Part shown: piece by piece, positions 27,322 through 36,949 of the stretch | Position numbering within the stretch: the stretch's first letter is position 1 | How the letters are laid out: every line of letters starts with the position of its first letter | Assembly (NCBI GenBank): GCA_902592655.1 | Contig: CACJFE010000003.1 | Location: 1-64,000 of the forward strand | Reading direction: 5' to 3' | DNA length: 64,000 nt | Origin: an uncultured Pelagibacteraceae bacterium | GTDB taxonomy: Bacteria; Pseudomonadota; Alphaproteobacteria; Pelagibacterales; Pelagibacteraceae | Made by a program: the position numbers and the translations under genes | Notes under the pieces: generated by a model | Told to the model about the DNA's origin: nothing | What the model saw: only the letters and a program-made list of their open reading frames with translations | Database searches by the model: none

Positions 27322-28329
27322 CTAAGCAAATACCTCGCCCCATGTGCCTTTTGTAGAAGCTTTAGAATATTCTGTTGCTCTACCTTCAAAAAAGTTCATG
27401 TGCTCTACACCGTTAAGCATAGTGTCCAACCACGTTAATGGATTTTTCTTAACATCGTATATTGGCTCTAGACCTAATTGCTCTAATCTTCTATTTCCAA
27501 TAAATCTAATATATTGTTTAACTTCTTCCGCTGTTAAACCTTGCATTGGACCCATTTGAAAAGCTAGATCAATAAAAGCATCTTCGTGATGGACAATAGT
27601 TTTGCATGCTTCATAGATTTCATTTTTTAATTTATCATTCCAGATTTGTGGCTCTTCTTTAACGAAATCTCTGAAAAGTCTAATCATAGAATTACAGTGT
27701 AGAGTTTCGTCTCTTACTGACCAGGTTACTATCTGGCCCATACCTTTCATTTTATTAAATCTTGGGAAGTTTAATAAAATTGCGAAACTTGCAAATAATT
27801 GTAATCCTTCTGTAAAAGCCGAGAACACTGCCATTGTCATCGCAATATTATGTTTTGATTTTACATCAAACCCTTGCATGTAATCGTATTTATCTTTCAT
27901 TTCTTTGTACTGTAAGAACGCTGAGTACTCTGTCTCTGGCATTCCAATTGTATCTAATAGATGAGAGTAAGCAGCAATATGAACTGTTTCCATTGCCGCA
28001 AAGGCTGTCATCATCATTAAAACTTCTGTAGGTTTAAACACTGTTGTGTAGTGTCTTAGGTAACAGTTGTTTACTTCAACGTCTGCTTGGGTAAAAAACC
28101 TAAATATGTGTGTTAAAAGATTTTTTTCTTCAACCGATAAATTTTTCTGCCAATCTCTAACATCATCTCCTAGTGGCACCTCTTCCGGTAACCAATGAAT
28201 TCTCTGTTGAGTTAACCAGGCGTCGTAACACCATGGATATCTAAATGGTTTGTACACTGGGTTTTCTACTAATAAGCCCATTTTATTAGGCTGAATTATT
28301 TTTGGTTTAGTTTTTTCTGCTACTGACAT
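27322..28329 (-). CDS. nrdB: ribonucleotide reductase class Ia, beta subunit
   Basis: A ferritin-fold subunit carrying the di-iron site. Ligand helices show ADVEVNNCYLRHY, METVHIAAYSHLLD (ExxH with the candidate radical Tyr three residues on) and VRDETLHCNSM. I chose the ATG at 28329 (335 residues) because GAGGAG lies eight bases ahead; an in-frame GTG at 28338 would add three residues and sit against that site. The start lies inside the last codons of nrdA, so the subunits are translationally coupled. Confidence 0.94.
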   Translation of the reverse strand: MSVAEKTKPKIIQPNKMGLLVENPVYKPFRYPWCYDAWLTQQRIHWLPEEVPLGDDVRDWQKNLSVEEKNLLTHIFRFFTQADVEVNNCYLRHYTTVFKPTEVLMMMTAFAAMETVHIAAYSHLLDTIGMPETEYSAFLQYKEMKDKYDYMQGFDVKSKHNIAMTMAVFSAFTEGLQLFASFAILLNFPRFNKMKGMGQIVTWSVRDETLHCNSMIRLFRDFVKEEPQIWNDKLKNEIYEACKTIVHHEDAFIDLAFQMGPMQGLTAEEVKQYIRFIGNRRLEQLGLEPIYDVKKNPLTWLDTMLNGVEHMNFFEGRATEYSKASTKGTWGEVFA

Positions 28330-30269
28330 GATAAACACTCCTCATAGTTATTGCTCTCATTATTTGATTCTTGTTTTCCAGAGTAAACATTTTTTGTCAC
28401 ATCTGTTGAAGATCCATTGTTCACATTTTCAGCTCTCTGGATTGATTTGGATCTACAATAATAAAGGCTTTTAAGACCTTTTTTCCATGCTTGAAAATGA
28501 ATATCGTGAAGTTCTTTTTTATGTATATCTGCGGGTACGAAGATATTAACTGATTGTGCTTGAGATATGTGTGGAGTTCTATCTGCACCAAGTTCAACAA
28601 TCCATCTTTGATCGATTTCAAAAGCAGTTTTAAATGTATCTTTTTCATTTGCAGTTAAAAAGTTTAGGTGTGAAACAGATCCTTGATTGGTTGTTATTGT
28701 TGACCAAACTTCATCTGTATCCTTATTATATTTTTGAAGTATCTTCTTTAAGTATTTATTTCTGACGTTAAATGAACCTGAAAGTGTTTTATGAGTGTAG
28801 CTGTTAGCAGCAATAGGTTCTATCCCTGGAGAAGATCCTCCACAAATAATCGATATAGAAGCTGTTGGAGCTATTGCAGTTTTGTTTGAAAATCTCTCCT
28901 TCATTCCATATTCTGCTGCATCAGGGCATGATCCTCTTTCGTCAGCTAAAGTCTTTGAGGCTTCATCAACTTTCTCTTGAATATTTTGAAATATTTTTTT
29001 GTTCCAAACTTTGCTCATTACTGATCCAAAAGGAATATTTTTTTGCTGGAAGTATGAGTGCAATCCCATAACTCCAAGACCAACACTTCTTTCTCTCATT
29101 GCTGAGTATTTTGCGTGAGCAAATTCATCTGGGGCTCTATTAATAAAATCAGTCATAACATTGTCTAAAAATCTCATTACGTCTTCAACAAATTGTGGAT
29201 CATCTTTCCACTGATCGTAAGTATCTAAATTTAATGATGATAAACAACACACAGCTGTTCTTTGATTTCCCTCATTATCAACTCCAGTTGGTAGTGTAAT
29301 TTCACTGCAAAGATTAGATGTTTTAACTTTTAATCCGGCAAGCTTATGGTGTTGTGGAATTTGTCTGTTAACTGTATCAATATAAACAATGTAAGGCTCG
29401 CCTGTCTCAATTCTTGCAGTCAATAATCTTATCCATAAATTTCTTGCTGGTATAGTTTGTTGAACAGATCCATCGTAAGGACTTCTCAATGCCCACTGAC
29501 CGCCTGTTTCTACTGCTCTCATAAACTCATCCGTTACTAAAACACCGTGGTGTAAATTTAGAGATCTTCTATTCACGTCTCCACCAGTTGGTCTTCTCAT
29601 TTCGATAAATTCTTCGATTTCAGGATGATCAATTTGCAAATAACATGCAGCAGATCCTCTTCTTAATGATCCTTGGCTAATTGCTAATGTTAAGGAGTCC
29701 ATCACTTTAATGAAAGGAATAATTCCAGAAGTTTTACCGACCTTTCCAATTTTTTCTCCAATTGATCTTAGATTACCCCAGTAGCTTCCGATACCACCGC
29801 CTCTAGCTGCAAGCCAAACATTTTCTTCCCAAAGATTTGTTATTCCCTCTAAGCTATCGCTAGCCTCGTTTAAAAAACATGAAATAGGCAATCCTCTTTC
29901 TGTACCACCGTTAGATAAAACAGGTGTAGCAGGCATAAACCATAAATTGCTTATGTAATTGTAAATTCGTTGTGCATGTAAATTATCATCAGCGTAAACA
30001 CTTGCAACTCTTGCGAATAAATCTTGAAAGCTTTCGTTCTGACCTAAGTACCTGTCTGTTAGTGTAGCTCTTCCAAAATCAGTTAGGTTCTCATCTCTCG
30101 ATCTATCAATCTTGATAGTGATACCCTTCTCGTTCTGAAATAATTCGGTCTCTCCAGATAAAGAGAATAAATCAGGTTTTTTAGGTCCATTATTTTTTAG
30201 TTCGTTTTGGTTTTTCTGGCTTATTGAGCCGACAGCTTTCTCTATTGCCAATGATACACTTTTATTCAT
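28320..30269 (-). CDS. nrdA: ribonucleotide reductase class Ia, alpha subunit
   Basis: A 649-residue catalytic subunit. Visible are TPVLSNGGTERGLPISCFL with the first redox Cys, NLCSEITLPTG, a second-site CCLSSLNLDTYD, MGLHSYFQ, APTASISIICGGSSPGIEP and a C-terminal CLSC pair that receives electrons. It reduces ribonucleotides to deoxyribonucleotides aerobically with NrdB. A AAGGAAA ribosome-binding site lies upstream of the start. A dyad at 30303-30319 may be an NrdR site. Confidence 0.95.
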   Translation of the reverse strand: MNKSVSLAIEKAVGSISQKNQNELKNNGPKKPDLFSLSGETELFQNEKGITIKIDRSRDENLTDFGRATLTDRYLGQNESFQDLFARVASVYADDNLHAQRIYNYISNLWFMPATPVLSNGGTERGLPISCFLNEASDSLEGITNLWEENVWLAARGGGIGSYWGNLRSIGEKIGKVGKTSGIIPFIKVMDSLTLAISQGSLRRGSAACYLQIDHPEIEEFIEMRRPTGGDVNRRSLNLHHGVLVTDEFMRAVETGGQWALRSPYDGSVQQTIPARNLWIRLLTARIETGEPYIVYIDTVNRQIPQHHKLAGLKVKTSNLCSEITLPTGVDNEGNQRTAVCCLSSLNLDTYDQWKDDPQFVEDVMRFLDNVMTDFINRAPDEFAHAKYSAMRERSVGLGVMGLHSYFQQKNIPFGSVMSKVWNKKIFQNIQEKVDEASKTLADERGSCPDAAEYGMKERFSNKTAIAPTASISIICGGSSPGIEPIAANSYTHKTLSGSFNVRNKYLKKILQKYNKDTDEVWSTITTNQGSVSHLNFLTANEKDTFKTAFEIDQRWIVELGADRTPHISQAQSVNIFVPADIHKKELHDIHFQAWKKGLKSLYYCRSKSIQRAENVNNGSSTDVTKNVYSGKQESNNESNNYEECLSCQ

Positions 30270-30302
30270 ATTTTCCTTGTTTTTACTTGATTTGTTAACA
30301 AA

Positions 30303-30319
30303 ACAACTACATGTTGTGT
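30303..30319. promoter_or_regulatory. possible NrdR-like box upstream of nrdA
   Basis: The imperfect palindrome ACAACTACATGTTGTGT, read on the minus strand, keeps the C..A.AT.T..G core of the published NrdR consensus with two core mismatches. It lies 34 bases upstream of the nrdA start. NrdR boxes normally come in pairs about three helical turns apart; the only partner I see is a weaker dyad at 30327-30348, so the call is tentative. Confidence 0.3.
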
Positions 30320-30455
30320 TACAATTATGTTAATATACTATATAACATCGAAATCAATAGAACATTATAAGAACATCTGATTAATTTTGCAAGTGGAAAG
30401 TTTTGTTAATAAACATTTAATAACAAATACCTATATTCTCTAGTATTTATTACTA

Positions 30456-31898
30456 ATGAAAATCAATCCAAATGGTTTTAGAGAGTACGACGCTAGGTGG
30501 GTCTTTGAAAAAGATATCGATATTGAGGGAATCACTAATTTAGGCAAAGGCCTTGGAACTCAAATAATAAGTCATACCAAAAAAAATAATCCGAGAGTAA
30601 CAGTTGGTCATGATTATAGGTCATACAGTGAGAAAATCAAAAAAGCTTTAACTGAGGGTTTAATTTCAACTGGATGCAATGTTGAAGATGTAGGTTTATC
30701 TCTTTCTCCAATGGTTTATTTTGCTCAGTTTAATTTAAATTCAGACGCAATAGCTATGGTAACTGCTAGTCATAATGAAAACGGTTGGACAGGAGTTAAA
30801 ATGGGCATTCAAAAAGGTTTAACACATGCACCAGAGGAAATGGCAAACCTAAAAGATATCACTTTAAATGAAAAATTTTTAAATGGAAAAGGTTCAGTAA
30901 AAAAAATTGATGATTTTAAGGACGTATATATTCACGATTTAATAAAGAAGAATAGATTAAATAAAAAGATTAAAGCTGTAGTTGCTTGTGGAAACGGGAC
31001 GGCAGGAATATTTGCACCGGAAATTTTAAAAGGTATTGGATGCGAAGTCATAGAATTAGATTGTAATTTAGATTGGTCATTTCCAAAATATAATCCAAAT
31101 CCTGAAGATCTTGAAATGCTCCATGCTATTTCAAAAGCTGTAAAAGATAATAAAGCAGATATTGGATTTGGTTTTGATGGAGATGGAGATAGATGTGGAG
31201 TCATAGATGAGCAAGGAAATGAGATATTCTCAGATAAAATTGGGTTACTAATTGCAAGAAATCTTTCAAGTAAACATAAGGATTCAAAATTTATCGTTGA
31301 TGTAAAATCGACTGGGCTATTTAAAAATGATAAAATCTTGAAAGAAAATAATTGCGAAACTATATATTGGAAAACCGGACATTCACACATCAAAAGGAAA
31401 GTTAATAAGGAAAAAGCATTAGCAGGTTTTGAGAAGAGTGGGCATTTTTTCTTTAATCAACCTTTAGGTTATGGTTATGATGATGGGATTAATTCAGCAA
31501 TACAAGTTTGCCGCCTCATCGTAGATCAAAATAAAAAAATGAGTGAAATTATAAGATCATTACCAGTAACTTATCAAACCCCAACAATGGCTCCTTATTG
31601 TAAAGATGAAGAGAAATATAAAGTAGTTGATGAAATGGTAAAAGAGGTAAATAAATTAAAAGATGAGGATATTAAAATTGATAATCAAAGTATTATAGAA
31701 GTATTGACAGTTAATGGTGTGAGATTTTCCCTAGAGGATGGGTCATGGGGCTTAATAAGAGCATCATCAAATAAGCCTTCTTTAGTTATTGTGACTGAGA
31801 GCACCAAATCTAATGAGAGTAAAAAAAAAATATTTGAATTTATTGATAATCTTTTACAAAAAACTGGAAAGATTGGAGATTATGATCAAAAAATTTAG
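30456..31898 (+). CDS. phosphomannomutase/phosphoglucomutase
   Basis: A 480-residue alpha-D-phosphohexomutase. The phosphoserine motif is TASHNENGWTGVKMG (about residue 104), the metal loop is FGFDGDGDRCGVID (about 238-250), the sugar loop is GFEKSGHFFF and the phosphate-binding end is RASSNKPSL. It interconverts hexose 1- and 6-phosphates for nucleotide-sugar synthesis, feeding the surface-sugar genes further right. Length and motifs fit AlgC/ManB-type enzymes with dual specificity. It ends tail-to-tail with the next gene (four-base overlap). Confidence 0.88.
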   Translation: MKINPNGFREYDARWVFEKDIDIEGITNLGKGLGTQIISHTKKNNPRVTVGHDYRSYSEKIKKALTEGLISTGCNVEDVGLSLSPMVYFAQFNLNSDAIAMVTASHNENGWTGVKMGIQKGLTHAPEEMANLKDITLNEKFLNGKGSVKKIDDFKDVYIHDLIKKNRLNKKIKAVVACGNGTAGIFAPEILKGIGCEVIELDCNLDWSFPKYNPNPEDLEMLHAISKAVKDNKADIGFGFDGDGDRCGVIDEQGNEIFSDKIGLLIARNLSSKHKDSKFIVDVKSTGLFKNDKILKENNCETIYWKTGHSHIKRKVNKEKALAGFEKSGHFFFNQPLGYGYDDGINSAIQVCRLIVDQNKKMSEIIRSLPVTYQTPTMAPYCKDEEKYKVVDEMVKEVNKLKDEDIKIDNQSIIEVLTVNGVRFSLEDGSWGLIRASSNKPSLVIVTESTKSNESKKKIFEFIDNLLQKTGKIGDYDQKI

Positions 31899-32725
31899 AG
31901 TTTAAAATATTCGTATAAAAATCTAGTTCCAATAACTATAAGAAACAGTCCAAAATATTTTGTCATTCTCATTTTATCGACTCTATGGCTAGCTTTTGCT
32001 CCAAGTCTTGCCATGAATGCGGTAATAGGAAAAAAAACTAAAAAGGCAGGAATATTTAAAAATCCAATACTCAAAGGTAAATCAGCATCTAGGTATGAGC
32101 CGGAGATTAAAAACCCCCCTGCGCCAAATAAAGCAATAATAAAACCAATTGCAGCTGCACTACCAATAGCTTTATTTATTGGATAACCGAAAAATTTTAA
32201 AATTGGTACATTCATAACAGCTCCACCAATGCCCATTGGTGCAGAAATAAAACCGCTTACAATACCTGAAATGGCTTTTGAGAATAATCCTATTTTGATT
32301 TCTATATTTGTCTCTTTTTCTTTTAAGAAAAGTAAGTAAAACGCAAGAACATATACAATTATAGTAAAAAATAATATCAAAGGTTTTGTTTCTAAGCTTG
32401 CAGCGAAAATTGTTCCTAGAATTACTCCAGTAGCAACAAAAAACCCAAAACCTTTTACAATACTAAAATCTACAGCTTTGTGTTGATGGTGAGTTAGTAC
32501 AGAAACTGTTGAGGTAGGTATAATAATTCCAAATGAGGTTCCTACTGCTAAATGCATAACATAAGCTGTTTCTATTCCAGAAAAACTGAATATATAAAAC
32601 AATATAGGGACTGTTACTAATCCTCCCCCAATACCAAAAAGTCCAGCCGCAAACCCTGCAGGTATTGCTGTAGCAATCATTATTAAAACTAAATAAATTA
32701 TTTCTGATTGAGAAAGGATATCCAA
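31895..32725 (-). CDS. TauE/SafE family sulfite/anion exporter-like protein
   Basis: A 276-residue membrane protein with about eight spans in two related halves. The glycine-rich hallmarks are FAAGLFGIGGGLVTVPIL in the first half and SGFISAPMGIGGAVMNVPILKFFGYP in the second, here shortened to PMGIGGAVMNVP. Members move sulfite, sulfoacetate or other organosulfur anions, which would fit a sulfur-handling marine bacterium, but substrate cannot be read from sequence. It starts two bases after dusA. Confidence 0.82.
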   Translation of the reverse strand: MDILSQSEIIYLVLIMIATAIPAGFAAGLFGIGGGLVTVPILFYIFSFSGIETAYVMHLAVGTSFGIIIPTSTVSVLTHHQHKAVDFSIVKGFGFFVATGVILGTIFAASLETKPLILFFTIIVYVLAFYLLFLKEKETNIEIKIGLFSKAISGIVSGFISAPMGIGGAVMNVPILKFFGYPINKAIGSAAAIGFIIALFGAGGFLISGSYLDADLPLSIGFLNIPAFLVFFPITAFMARLGAKASHRVDKMRMTKYFGLFLIVIGTRFLYEYFKL

Positions 32726-32727
32726 AA

Positions 32728-33711
32728 CTATCTCTCTAAAGAAACAGGATTAGTTTTTCTAACTTGATCCATAATATGATTTACTTTTTGTAAATCCGCA
32801 TCTCTTATGCACATATTTTTAGATAGATATTGTTTCCAAGTTTTTGAACCATTTTGCCCATGAAATAAACCAACCGTATGTCTCATAATATGATTTAACT
32901 GCACACCTTTTGATGTTTGTTCTTGAATATAAGGAATTAGATTTTCCATTACTTCTGTTCTTGTCGGTACATTTTCATTTTTAAAAATTTCTTTTTCAAT
33001 ATCTGCCAAAAAATAAGGTGAGTGGTATATAACTCTACCAATCATCACTCCGTCTACTTTTGTTAAATGATTTTTAATTTCTTCTGTTGTTTTTACTCCT
33101 CCATTAATAATTATCTCATCATCTTTAAAATAATTTTTCAATTTGTAAACAAAATCATATTTCAATGGTGGAATATTTAGATTTTCTTTTGGTGTTAGTT
33201 TTTTAAGTAAAGCTTTCCTTGCGTGAATTATAAATTTTTTTGAACCTGCATCTTTAGTGGTTTGAATAAAAGATTTTAAAAATTCAAAATTTTCAACATC
33301 GTTGTAACCAATTCTTGTTTTGATTGTAACAGGTAATTTAGTTGCTTTAGTCATTGCTTCAATACATTTAGCTACAAGATCTGGTTCTTGCATGAGACAT
33401 GCGCCAAATTTATTTTTTTGAACTTTTTTACTTGGGCAGCCTAAATTTAAATTTATTTCCTTATATCCGTAGTCTTCAGAAATCTTACATGCTTCAGCAA
33501 GCTCGTTTGGATTCGATCCACCGACTTGAAGTGTAACTGGATTATTTATTTTTTTAAAGGAAAGTAGTTTAGATCTATCACCTCTTATAATTGCATTAGC
33601 AACAATCATCTCGGTGTATAAGTGTATGTTTTTGCTTATAAGACTTAAAAAATAAATTTCGTGCTTATCAGTGCAATCCATCATAGGCGCAACTGAAACA
33701 GTTTTTTTCAT
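32728..33711 (-). CDS. dusA: tRNA-dihydrouridine synthase A
   Basis: A 327-residue FMN enzyme. It shows APMMDCTDKHEIYF, LYTEMIVANAIIRGD, LQVGGSNP, the catalytic Cys region LNLGCPSKKVQKNKFGACLM (here 20 residues) and the C-terminal MRHTVGLFHGQNGSKTWKQ that distinguishes DusA from DusB and DusC. It reduces U20/U20a in tRNA. rpoZ lies three bases upstream, so they share a transcript. Confidence 0.93.
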   Translation of the reverse strand: MKKTVSVAPMMDCTDKHEIYFLSLISKNIHLYTEMIVANAIIRGDRSKLLSFKKINNPVTLQVGGSNPNELAEACKISEDYGYKEINLNLGCPSKKVQKNKFGACLMQEPDLVAKCIEAMTKATKLPVTIKTRIGYNDVENFEFLKSFIQTTKDAGSKKFIIHARKALLKKLTPKENLNIPPLKYDFVYKLKNYFKDDEIIINGGVKTTEEIKNHLTKVDGVMIGRVIYHSPYFLADIEKEIFKNENVPTRTEVMENLIPYIQEQTSKGVQLNHIMRHTVGLFHGQNGSKTWKQYLSKNMCIRDADLQKVNHIMDQVRKTNPVSLER

Positions 33712-33714
33712 AAT

Positions 33715-34212
33715 CTACTCTAATTTATTTTCTTCTGCTGGAACTTCTTCGCTTAATTCAAGAGGAGCTTCCTCTGTGTCTAAGTTTTCCTCTTTAATCT
33801 CTGGTTGCTCTGCTTTTAGCTCAGAAATGGCTTCATCAGCCAAGCTAGGTTTTTTTACTTCAGGAATTCTTCTTGTTCTTTTTGAAGGCAATATAGCTAC
33901 ACCACTTTTAGAAACCTGCCCTTTATATAAATTTTCAAAATCGTCGTTGGTTTCCTCTTCGATTTCCTCTTGTTCTTCAGACTCATCTGGTTCTTTTCTT
34001 AATCTTTTAATCGCGCTTGCTTCAACTTCCTTAACATCTATTTTTCCATCTCCGATTTCTCTTAATGATATAATTGTTCGTTTGTCATTATCCTCTTCAA
34101 CTAACATTGGAGCGCCAGCATTTAATTGAACTGTTCTTTCTTTAGCTAACAAAACTAGATCATATTGATTATCAACTTTTTCTAAACAATCTTCTACGGT
34201 AATTCTTGCCAT
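33715..34212 (-). CDS. rpoZ: RNA polymerase omega subunit with long acidic tail
   Basis: A 165-residue protein whose first 60 residues are a standard omega: MARITVEDCLEKVDNQYDLV, LAKERTVQL and KRTIISLREI with a DVKEVEAS segment. Omega stabilises beta-prime during polymerase assembly. The remaining hundred residues are low-complexity and strongly acidic, with a central basic patch SKRTRRIPEVKK; this is longer than the usual 90-130 residues. It precedes dusA on the same strand. Confidence 0.9.
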   Translation of the reverse strand: MARITVEDCLEKVDNQYDLVLLAKERTVQLNAGAPMLVEEDNDKRTIISLREIGDGKIDVKEVEASAIKRLRKEPDESEEQEEIEEETNDDFENLYKGQVSKSGVAILPSKRTRRIPEVKKPSLADEAISELKAEQPEIKEENLDTEEAPLELSEEVPAEENKLE

Positions 34213-34250
34213 GATGCAGAGTATATATTCAAATAATCTTAAGAAATCAA

Positions 34251-35465
34251 TTATTTTCTAAGCTTAATAGGTTCAAGCTTATTTCTTATCAATATTAAAA
34301 GAAATAACGATATAACTATGTATATGCCTGATACAAAAGCAATATTTTCAATTGAAAAACCATTGTCGATCATTAAACCAAATACAGCTGTTCCAAATGC
34401 AGTTGAAAACACCATAAAAGCTGTGGTCAAAGCTTTGATAGATCCAATAAATTTTACTCCATATATTTCAGCCCAAGTAGATGATCCAAGGACGTTAGCT
34501 AATCCATTTGAAATACCTACTAAACCTAAAAAAATAAACGCCGAAATTTCTTGTTGATAATAAAATAGTACAAACATTGATATTAATAGAGGTATATTCA
34601 TAATTGGAATTAATTTTCTACTTGTAAATTTATCGACTAAAAAACCTGAGAAGAATAAAGTTATAATTGACGCTAACGAATAAACCATAAATGCTTTTGG
34701 TATTGTGTAAATGTTCCACATTTTTGAGTCTGAAATAAATGACTGATATACAAATACTCCAGTGGCTATCCAAGGCATTGCAAGCATATTAAGCGAGACA
34801 ATATAAAATCTATAATCTTTAATAACTTCTTTCCTCCTCCAGCTTTTAATTTTAAAATTTTTTTTAGGATCTAAATCTTTTTCTCTAGAATCTAATTTAA
34901 TTTTTTTAATTGTATTAAAAATTACAAAAGGCAAAAATATGATGATGATAATTGCTATTCCTTGCCAAACAGTTCTCCAAGAATAAATTACAAAAAGATA
35001 AGTTACTAATACAGGTAAAATAAATTCTGCAGATGACAATCCAAACCAAATTGTGCTTAGAGCTTTACCCCTAGACTTTTCAAAAAATCTTGAAATTGTT
35101 GTCGTTGAAGTGTGGCTCATTAAACCTTGGCCAGAAAATCTCATTAAAAATATACCGATTGATAAAAAAATAATGCTATTGATGAAAGAAAAAAATAAAG
35201 ATGAAAAAAACAATAATAAAATAACAAAAAAAGAATAATATATTATTTGATATTCATCGATTTTCTTTCCAACCCATATAAGTAAAAGACTAGAAAATAT
35301 TGTTGCAGTAGCATAAATATTTCCAAATTGTCCGTGAGTAATACCTAGTTCATTTCGAATTGGTGCGTTAAACAATCCCAAAAAAAAACTCTGTCCAAAG
35401 CTTGAAAAAAATGTAAATATAAATCCAAATATAATTACTTTTTTATTTAATGAGAGGTTAATCAT
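34251..35465 (-). CDS. MFS transporter
   Basis: A 404-residue protein with about twelve hydrophobic segments. The loop 2-3 region reads VGKKIDEYQI, a degenerate form of the MFS GxxxDxxGxR motif, and the middle loop (about residues 185-225) is long and basic. The second half carries FLVDKFTSRKLIP, the repeated motif. It fits the oxalate/monocarboxylate-like MFS groups, but the substrate is not inferable. It diverges from the dehydrogenase gene with only two bases between their start codons. Confidence 0.8.
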   Translation of the reverse strand: MINLSLNKKVIIFGFIFTFFSSFGQSFFLGLFNAPIRNELGITHGQFGNIYATATIFSSLLLIWVGKKIDEYQIIYYSFFVILLLFFSSLFFSFINSIIFLSIGIFLMRFSGQGLMSHTSTTTISRFFEKSRGKALSTIWFGLSSAEFILPVLVTYLFVIYSWRTVWQGIAIIIIIFLPFVIFNTIKKIKLDSREKDLDPKKNFKIKSWRRKEVIKDYRFYIVSLNMLAMPWIATGVFVYQSFISDSKMWNIYTIPKAFMVYSLASIITLFFSGFLVDKFTSRKLIPIMNIPLLISMFVLFYYQQEISAFIFLGLVGISNGLANVLGSSTWAEIYGVKFIGSIKALTTAFMVFSTAFGTAVFGLMIDNGFSIENIAFVSGIYIVISLFLLILIRNKLEPIKLRK

Positions 35466-35467
35466 TT

Positions 35468-36337
35468 ATGAGTTGTAAAGTTGCTTTCATAGGTTTGGGT
35501 GTCATGGGTTACCCTATGGCAGGTTATATATCAAAAGGTGGTCATGATGTAACTGTTTATAATCGAACAAAAGCTAAAGCAGAAAAATGGGTCAAAGAAT
35601 ACAAAGGTAAAATAGCAGATACTCCAATGGATGCTGCAAAAGATTGCGATTTCATTTTTACATGTGTCGGAAACGATAATGATTTAAGAGAGGTGACTTT
35701 AGGTGACAAAGGTTTATTTAAAACTGCAAAAAAAGGTGCAATCTATGTAGATAATACTACTGCATCTGCAAATATCGCAAGAGAACTTTATAAAGAGGCA
35801 AAAACAAAAGGATTTGATTTCTTGGATGCCCCTATTTCAGGCGGACAAGCTGGAGCAGAGGGTGGAATTTTAACCGTAATGGTTGGAGGAGATGAAGCTC
35901 CATATAATAAGGCTGAACCAGTTATCGATTGCTATAGTAAAAAGATTAAACTTCTTGGTCCATCAGGAAGTGGTCAGTTAACTAAGATGGTAAACCAAAT
36001 TTGTATTGCAGGCTTAGTACAAGGATTATCAGAAGCAATTAATTTTGGAATGAATGCAGGATTAAACATGCATGATGTGATTGAGGTAATTTCAAAAGGT
36101 GCAGCTCAATCTTGGCAAATGGAAAATAGACATAAAACAATGATTGAAGATAAATTTGATTATGGTTTTGCAGTTGATTGGATGAGAAAAGATTTAAAAA
36201 TAGCGATGGATGAAGCTAAGAAAAATAACTCACCTTTACCTATCACTAAAATAATTGATGAATATTATGCTGAAGTACAAAAACTGGGTGGTCAAAGATG
36301 GGATACTTCTAGTTTAATTAAAAGATTTAGAAAATAA
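35468..36337 (+). CDS. beta-hydroxyacid dehydrogenase (3-HIBADH/tartronate semialdehyde reductase family)
   Basis: A 289-residue NAD(P)-dependent enzyme. The dinucleotide site is GLGVMGYPMAGYI near the N-terminus, the substrate motif is DAPISGGQAGAEGGILTVMVGG, and the catalytic Lys is in LTKMVNQICIAG. The family reduces or oxidises small beta-hydroxy acids such as 3-hydroxyisobutyrate or tartronate semialdehyde. With the adjacent divergent carrier it may serve uptake and use of a small organic acid; that is inference. Confidence 0.85.
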   Translation: MSCKVAFIGLGVMGYPMAGYISKGGHDVTVYNRTKAKAEKWVKEYKGKIADTPMDAAKDCDFIFTCVGNDNDLREVTLGDKGLFKTAKKGAIYVDNTTASANIARELYKEAKTKGFDFLDAPISGGQAGAEGGILTVMVGGDEAPYNKAEPVIDCYSKKIKLLGPSGSGQLTKMVNQICIAGLVQGLSEAINFGMNAGLNMHDVIEVISKGAAQSWQMENRHKTMIEDKFDYGFAVDWMRKDLKIAMDEAKKNNSPLPITKIIDEYYAEVQKLGGQRWDTSSLIKRFRK

Positions 36338-36340
36338 ATC

Positions 36341-36949
36341 GTGTCAGAAGCAGTCAGTTACTACGAAGATTCAAAAGAGATTGAAAAAAAAATCTGGGAT
36401 TTATTATCAAAAGCTGTCAAAGATAGATCTTCCGAATTTAGAACTCCAGTATTTATTTGCGGAAATGATAAAGATCTTGATGGTAGGGTTGTTGTTCTTA
36501 GAAAGGCAGATCAACAAAATAATTTTATTCAGTACCATAGCGATATTAGATCATCAAAAATTGAAAAAATAAAAAAAAATCCTAACTGCTCTATTTTATT
36601 TTACGGTAAAGAAGAAAAAATACAGCTTAGAGTAAAGGCTGAATGTGAAGTAAATTATAATAATGATGTAACAAAAGAGTCTTGGAAAAAAACTGGCCAT
36701 GTCAGTAGAAAATGTTACTTGGTTACTAATGGACCCGGAACAGAATCTGAAAAACCGACCTCAGGGTTAAATAATAAGTTTGATAATTTTGATTTTACTA
36801 AAGAAGAAAGCGAAGCCGGATATAAAAACTTTTGCGTCATTAGGTGTAAAATTAAAAGTATTGAATGGCTTTATTTAGCAGCCAAGGGCCATCGAAGAGC
36901 TTTAATTGATTTGAATGGTTCTAAAAAATTTACTTGGTTAGTTCCCTAA
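36341..36949 (+). CDS. pyridoxamine 5'-phosphate oxidase-like FMN-binding protein
   Basis: A 202-residue split-barrel flavoprotein. Visible are RVVVLRKAD, IQYHSDIRSSKIEKI with the FMN phosphate contacts, CSILFYGKEEKIQLRVKAECEV and a C-terminal WLYLAAKGHRRALID. This resembles the Alr4036/PdxH-like group more than true PdxH, whose PLP-binding C-terminus is not obvious. The start is GTG at 36341, three bases after the dehydrogenase stop. Its end overlaps tail-to-tail with the secreted lyase-like gene. Confidence 0.78.
   Translation: MSEAVSYYEDSKEIEKKIWDLLSKAVKDRSSEFRTPVFICGNDKDLDGRVVVLRKADQQNNFIQYHSDIRSSKIEKIKKNPNCSILFYGKEEKIQLRVKAECEVNYNNDVTKESWKKTGHVSRKCYLVTNGPGTESEKPTSGLNNKFDNFDFTKEESEAGYKNFCVIRCKIKSIEWLYLAAKGHRRALIDLNGSKKFTWLVP

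Noticed and set aside
35053-35238. Plus-strand frame opposite the MFS gene
   Set aside because: It is an antisense frame of a membrane protein gene with low-complexity Lys/Asn content and no start signals.
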